Source of the DNA: Paenibacillus glycinis
GTDB taxonomy: Bacteria; Bacillota; Bacilli; Paenibacillales; Paenibacillaceae
Assembly: GCF_009909185.1 (NCBI RefSeq)
Contig: NZ_JAAAMV010000026.1
Coordinates: 1 to 64,000, forward strand
DNA length: 64,000 nucleotides
Direction: 5' to 3'
A program made the position numbers and the translations under genes. The notes under the pieces were generated by a model, which saw nothing but the letters and a program-made list of their open reading frames with translations, ran no database searches and was not told the origin of the DNA. Below, one piece after another: positions 60,181-64,000 of the stretch; within the stretch, counting starts at the first letter, position 1, and the number at the start of each line of letters is the position of its first letter.

Positions 60181-63100
60181 ATGAAAACTTTTTTGCTGAC
60201 TCTGCTCGTCATCGTCATGGGCAGCGTCATGCTGTACGCCGGCTTGCATTCCTTCTCCGAGGACCCGAATTCGCCCGCGCACGCGAATATTCAGGACGGA
60301 CGGCTGGATTTGACGCGGGTGAATCTGTCGAACGACCGGCCGCTTCGGCTGGACGGCAGGTGGGAATTTTATTGGAATCGATTGATCGACCCTCAGGGCG
60401 GTGCATTCGTGCAGCCGTCTTTTTTTGCCGTCCCGTCGAATTGGAAGGGACAAGTAGACGGGCAGCAGCTCACCGGTCACGGCGCCGCGACCTACCGGCT
60501 GGTCATGAAGATGAAGCCGTCCGATGCCGTATATGGCATGAAGATATCCAATATCCGCATGGCGAGCGCGATCTACGTCAACGGCGAGCTGGTCGGCGGC
60601 GGCGGCAGGCCGGGGTTGACCAAGAGCGCGTATGCGTACAGGAATAATCCATACAGCGTGTTCTTTCAAGTAAAAGGCGATACCGCGGATATCGTCATTC
60701 ATGCCGCCAATTTCGATTTCCCCCAAGGGGGAATTCCGTACGACATATACTTCGGCAAGGCCCGTTCGATCAACGAGCTCAACATGACCACGATCACGCT
60801 GAACATGGTCGCGATCATCGCGTTGTTCATGCTCGGCATCTATCATTTGTGCGTCTACCTGGTTCGAAGGGAAGAGAAGGGGCTGCTTTATTTCGGGCTG
60901 TATGCCGTCGTGAGCTCGCTGGCCTTCGCCTGCAACGGAGACCGGATTTTCATGAGTTACGTGAACCTGCCGATGGAGCCGTTCTACAAAATATACACGG
61001 CCTCGCTGTTCTCCGCGCTCATCTTGATGGTCTTGTTCCTGCGCACGATGTGCGTCGGCCTGATCCCGGTCTGGTTCAGCCGGGGCGTGGCTTACGCCAT
61101 CGGGCTCTATGTCCTCTTCGTGCTGGCGACGCCGTTCGCCGTTTATTCCCGGTTCAATCTGACCATCGGCTTCGTCCAGATCCTGGTCTACCTCGCGGTT
61201 ATCGTCATGCTGACCCGTTCGCTGCTGAAAGGGCGCTACGGCAATTTCAGCCGCAACGATCTGCTGCTGTTCATTCTCGCGCTGGTCTGCTTCCTGGTCG
61301 GGCTGATCGATTATACCCTGTACCTCGGCAGCATCGTCCGCGACTATTATCCCGGCTACCTGGGCATTCTCGGCTTCTGCATGATGATCGCCGTCATGAT
61401 GGCGTTCCGTTTCTCGCAAGCCTATCAGACGATTGCCAGCATGTCCGTGGAGCTCCGGCAGGCGGACCGGCTGAAGGATGAATTTCTGGTCCATACCGCC
61501 CACGAGTTCCAGACGCCGCTGAACGGGCTGATCAATCTCTCCGATGCGATGCTCGAAGGCTCCTCCGGCAGGTTGAATGCGTCGCAGCAGCGGAATATGT
61601 CCATCATTCACGACGTATCCCGCAGGTTGTCCGCGCTCGTGCGGGATATCTTGGACCTGGAGAAAATCAAGCGCGACGAGCTGAGCATCCGCCCGGCTTC
61701 CGTCGATCTCAAGGCCGTCGCGGCCGTCGTGTTCGAGCTCCTGGCCTATCACTCCGCCGGCAAGTCGGTGGAGCTGCGGAACGAGATTCCCGACGGCCTT
61801 CCCGCCGTTCTGGCCGACGAGGACCGGCTGAAGCAGGTCGTCTACAATCTGGTCGGCAACGCGTTGAAATTCACCGCCAGCGGCTCGGTCGTCCTGTCGG
61901 CGTCCGTGCAGAGAAACCGGCTGACGCTGTTCGTCGAGGACACCGGGATCGGCATCGCGGAGGACCAGCGGGAGCGCGCGTTCCGCGCCTTCGAGACTCT
62001 GCACAATCCGCTCTCCGAGGGTTCGGGGAGCACCGGCCTCGGGCTGTACATCTCGCGGCGGCTGATGCGGATGATGGACGGCGACATCCGGGTGGACTGG
62101 TCGCAGGCCGGAGCCGGAACCCGGATGGCGGCGACGCTCCCGCTCGCGAAGGAGCCGCCTTCGAAGGCGGCCGCCATGGGCCTCGCGCAGCCGGAACCCG
62201 CGGCAGCGGGCGGCTTGCATGCCGCCGCTCTGCCGCCGCTGCGGTCCGATCGCCGCACGGTGCTGGCGGTCGACGACGAGCCGTCCAATTTGCAGGTGCT
62301 GTCGAGCCTGTTCGAGGGAGAATTCAACTTTCTGCACGCGACCAACGGACGGGACGCGCTCGAGCTGCTGCACGAAACGCCCGGAGTCGATCTCGTCCTG
62401 CTGGACGTCATGATGCCGGGCATGTCGGGCTACGAGACCTGCCGCGAGATCCGCAAGCGGCATTCGCTGTTCGAGCTCCCGGTCATGCTGATGACCGTGC
62501 TCCATTCGGCCGAGGACGTCTCGGCCGGCTTCGAGGCGGGCGCGAACGATTACGTGGTCAAGCCTTTCGATCTGCGCGAGATCCGAGCACGGACGGCGAC
62601 GCTGCTGCAATTGAAGCAATCGGTCGGCGACGCGCTCAAAGCGCGGATGGATTTCCTGCAGTCGCAGATCAAGCCGCATTTTCTATTCAACGCCCTGAAC
62701 GCGATCCTCTCGTTCTGCCGCACCGACGGCGCGCGGGCGGAGCAGCTGCTTACGCATCTGAGCGATTATTTGCGCAGAAGCTTCGATCCGGGGCAAGGCG
62801 CCTACGTCACCGTGCAGGACGAGCTCCAGCTCGTGCATGCCTACGCGGAGATCGAGAAGGCCAGATTCGAGGAAAGGCTGGAAATACGGATGGACGTGGA
62901 TGAAGCCGCGCTGCCGAAAACCTTGCTGCCGCTGTCCATTCAGCCGCTGGTGGAGAACGCGATTCGCCACGGGGTCATGCGAAAAGAAGACGGAGGGACG
63001 GTCCATGTCGCCGTAAAGGTCGAAGACGGCGCGGTACGTGTCGAGGTGCGCGACGACGGCGTCGGCATCCCGCCCGACAGGCTTCGTACGCTGCTCGACG

Positions 63101-63252
63101 CATCCGCGTCCGCGGACAAACCGGCACGGCAGGGCGTGGGCTTGCTTAATATTCATCTCCGGTTGATTCATTTCTTCGGAAACGGCCTCAAAATCAACAG
63201 CGCGCCGGGCGAAGGCACGACGGTCGAATACACTATCGGAAAGAGGAGCTAG
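60181..63252 (+). CDS. Hybrid sensor with two kinase modules (7TMR-DISM, HisKA, REC, LytS-type)
   Basis: In order, the 1023-residue product has: an N-terminal helix; an extracellular jelly-roll sensor (about 35-195, DISMED2-like); seven helices (about 200-420, 7TMR-DISM); HisKA with HTAHEFQTPL (His 441); HATPase_c with DTGIGIAED and GLGLYIS; a receiver domain (about 690-815, phospho-Asp 742 in LLDVMMPG); then a second, LytS/YesM-type kinase with QIKPHFLFNALN (His 833) and its own HATPase_c (QPLVENAIRHGV, DDGVGIPPD). Two kinases of different families flank a receiver, so signal may pass His-Asp-His inside one chain. The response-regulator gene follows 2 bases later. The sensor domain type often binds carbohydrates. 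Confidence 0.9.
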   Translation: MKTFLLTLLVIVMGSVMLYAGLHSFSEDPNSPAHANIQDGRLDLTRVNLSNDRPLRLDGRWEFYWNRLIDPQGGAFVQPSFFAVPSNWKGQVDGQQLTGHGAATYRLVMKMKPSDAVYGMKISNIRMASAIYVNGELVGGGGRPGLTKSAYAYRNNPYSVFFQVKGDTADIVIHAANFDFPQGGIPYDIYFGKARSINELNMTTITLNMVAIIALFMLGIYHLCVYLVRREEKGLLYFGLYAVVSSLAFACNGDRIFMSYVNLPMEPFYKIYTASLFSALILMVLFLRTMCVGLIPVWFSRGVAYAIGLYVLFVLATPFAVYSRFNLTIGFVQILVYLAVIVMLTRSLLKGRYGNFSRNDLLLFILALVCFLVGLIDYTLYLGSIVRDYYPGYLGILGFCMMIAVMMAFRFSQAYQTIASMSVELRQADRLKDEFLVHTAHEFQTPLNGLINLSDAMLEGSSGRLNASQQRNMSIIHDVSRRLSALVRDILDLEKIKRDELSIRPASVDLKAVAAVVFELLAYHSAGKSVELRNEIPDGLPAVLADEDRLKQVVYNLVGNALKFTASGSVVLSASVQRNRLTLFVEDTGIGIAEDQRERAFRAFETLHNPLSEGSGSTGLGLYISRRLMRMMDGDIRVDWSQAGAGTRMAATLPLAKEPPSKAAAMGLAQPEPAAAGGLHAAALPPLRSDRRTVLAVDDEPSNLQVLSSLFEGEFNFLHATNGRDALELLHETPGVDLVLLDVMMPGMSGYETCREIRKRHSLFELPVMLMTVLHSAEDVSAGFEAGANDYVVKPFDLREIRARTATLLQLKQSVGDALKARMDFLQSQIKPHFLFNALNAILSFCRTDGARAEQLLTHLSDYLRRSFDPGQGAYVTVQDELQLVHAYAEIEKARFEERLEIRMDVDEAALPKTLLPLSIQPLVENAIRHGVMRKEDGGTVHVAVKVEDGAVRVEVRDDGVGIPPDRLRTLLDASASADKPARQGVGLLNIHLRLIHFFGNGLKINSAPGEGTTVEYTIGKRS

Positions 63253-63254
63253 CC

Positions 63255-64000
63255 ATGCTAAGAGCCGTCATCGTGGACGACGAAAGACCGGCGATCCGCC
63301 GGCTGCAGCAAATGCTGGATTCGCGGGAGGACATCGAGATCGTCGGCGGATTCACCAAGGCGTCGGAGGCGCTGCGGGCGTTCGCCGACCTGAAGCCGGA
63401 CGTGGCATTTCTGGATATCGAGATGCCGGAAAGGAGCGGCCTGGCGCTGGCTTCGCTGCTGCTCGATTTGCACGAGGACGTCGAGATCGTCTTCGTCACC
63501 GCTTATAATCAGTACGCCCTGGAGGCGTTCAGGGTCAATGCGGTGGATTATTTGCTCAAGCCGGTCGATCCGGCCCTGCTCGGGCATACGCTGCAGCGGA
63601 TCGGCAAACGGAAAATGCGTGTCCCGGCGGCCGCGCCGGCCCCTGCTCAAGCTCCGGAACAGGCCGCCCCGGCGCGCATGCAATGCTTCGGCAGCTTCGC
63701 GGTCACAGGGATCGACGGGCAGCCGGTCCGCTTTCCGACGGCGAAGGCGGAAGAGCTGCTGGCTTATTTTCTGGTGCACAGCGGCACGGAGCTGTCCAAG
63801 TGGAAGATATGCGAAGCGTTATGGCCGGACCACGAGCCGGATAAGGCGGAGCATAACCTGCACACGTCCGTCTACCGGATGAAGAAGACGCTGCAGGAGA
63901 ACGGCATCGGCGTGAAGCTCGCCTCCCGAAAAGGCGTGTACCGCCTGGAGCCGCCCGATTCTTGCGACTACTTGGCTTGGCGCGCATCCGTCGGCCGCGG
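63255..64000 (+). CDS. Response regulator with SARP-type winged helix, truncated by window end
   Basis: The visible 248 codons encode a receiver domain (1-120, phospho-Asp 54 in FLDIEMPERSG, with the late KPVD), an Ala/Pro-rich linker, and a winged helix of the SARP/BTAD type beginning MQCFGSFAVTGIDG near residue 140 (RFPTAKAEELLAYFLVH, then HNLHTSVYRMKKTL). The C terminus, probably a bacterial transcriptional-activation domain, lies beyond the window. AGAGGAG precedes the ATG. It should be the target of the hybrid kinase; the second kinase module is the LytS type that normally partners such regulators. Confidence 0.9.
   Translation, partial: MLRAVIVDDERPAIRRLQQMLDSREDIEIVGGFTKASEALRAFADLKPDVAFLDIEMPERSGLALASLLLDLHEDVEIVFVTAYNQYALEAFRVNAVDYLLKPVDPALLGHTLQRIGKRKMRVPAAAPAPAQAPEQAAPARMQCFGSFAVTGIDGQPVRFPTAKAEELLAYFLVHSGTELSKWKICEALWPDHEPDKAEHNLHTSVYRMKKTLQENGIGVKLASRKGVYRLEPPDSCDYLAWRASVGR

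Noticed and set aside
60061-62679. 872-codon open frame on the minus strand
   Set aside because: It is antisense to the double-kinase gene, rich in His/Arg/Gln with no recognisable fold, so a composition artefact.
1-64000. CRISPR arrays, tRNA or rRNA genes, insertion sequences, integrases
   Set aside because: No regularly spaced repeats, no tRNA cloverleaf-like or rRNA sequence, and no transposase or recombinase protein was recognised.

Overview
The window looks like a chromosomal segment of a spore-forming Paenibacillaceae bacterium (Paenibacillus/Cohnella type). The reasons are two complete GerA/GerB/GerC spore-germination clusters, YesM/YesN-style two-component systems beside sugar ABC transporters, an S-layer-homology surface protein, strong AGGAGG ribosome binding sites with frequent GTG/TTG starts, and generally GC-rich coding sequence. 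No rRNA, tRNA, CRISPR array, transposase or phage gene was seen.

Layout. Positions 1-1220 are visibly AT-richer and carry the first codons of a leftward gene plus two small orphan proteins; a membrane diguanylate cyclase follows. From 3005 to 12919 is one rightward locus: lipoprotein, two ABC permeases, an ADP-ribosylglycohydrolase-family protein with extra beta-sandwich modules, two sulfatases and a LacI regulator, which I read as uptake and processing of a sulfated glycan. From 13053 to 34083 is a larger carbohydrate block: a GH31 enzyme, a secreted DUF4832/FN3/carbohydrate-binding protein, a solute-binding protein with a histidine kinase and AraC-type response regulator, a Gfo/Idh/MocA oxidoreductase, a second ABC importer, and a 2128-residue SLH-anchored protein with two DUF4832 modules. 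An AraC regulator divergent from a GH127 beta-L-arabinofuranosidase follows. From 37240 to 44491 are a histidine kinase, a PadR/pentapeptide/ABC exporter operon, an XRE-VanZ pair, a nitroreductase and a small monooxygenase. From 44639 to 59886 two ger clusters face each other around a MEKHLA protein, an alpha/beta hydrolase, a CzcO-like monooxygenase and a GH81 beta-1,3-glucanase with five F5/8-type-C modules. The window ends with a double-kinase hybrid sensor and a truncated response regulator.

How it works together. Much of the window is a plant- or microbe-polysaccharide utilisation region: secreted or surface-anchored enzymes and binders, ABC importers, intracellular glycosidases and oxidoreductases, and local regulators. 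The clearest new signal is regulatory. Two divergent promoters 9.6 kb apart (in front of the GH31 and the Gfo/Idh genes) share the same pair of 20-bp-spaced direct repeats immediately upstream of matching -35/-10 elements. This ties both genes to one regulon, most simply that of the AraC-type response regulator encoded between them. Other local operator candidates are a CG-centred palindrome upstream of the sulfatase operon, a near-consensus cre site before the giant SLH gene, a palindrome over the -10 of the nitroreductase gene, and tandem 21-bp-spaced repeats over the XRE promoter.
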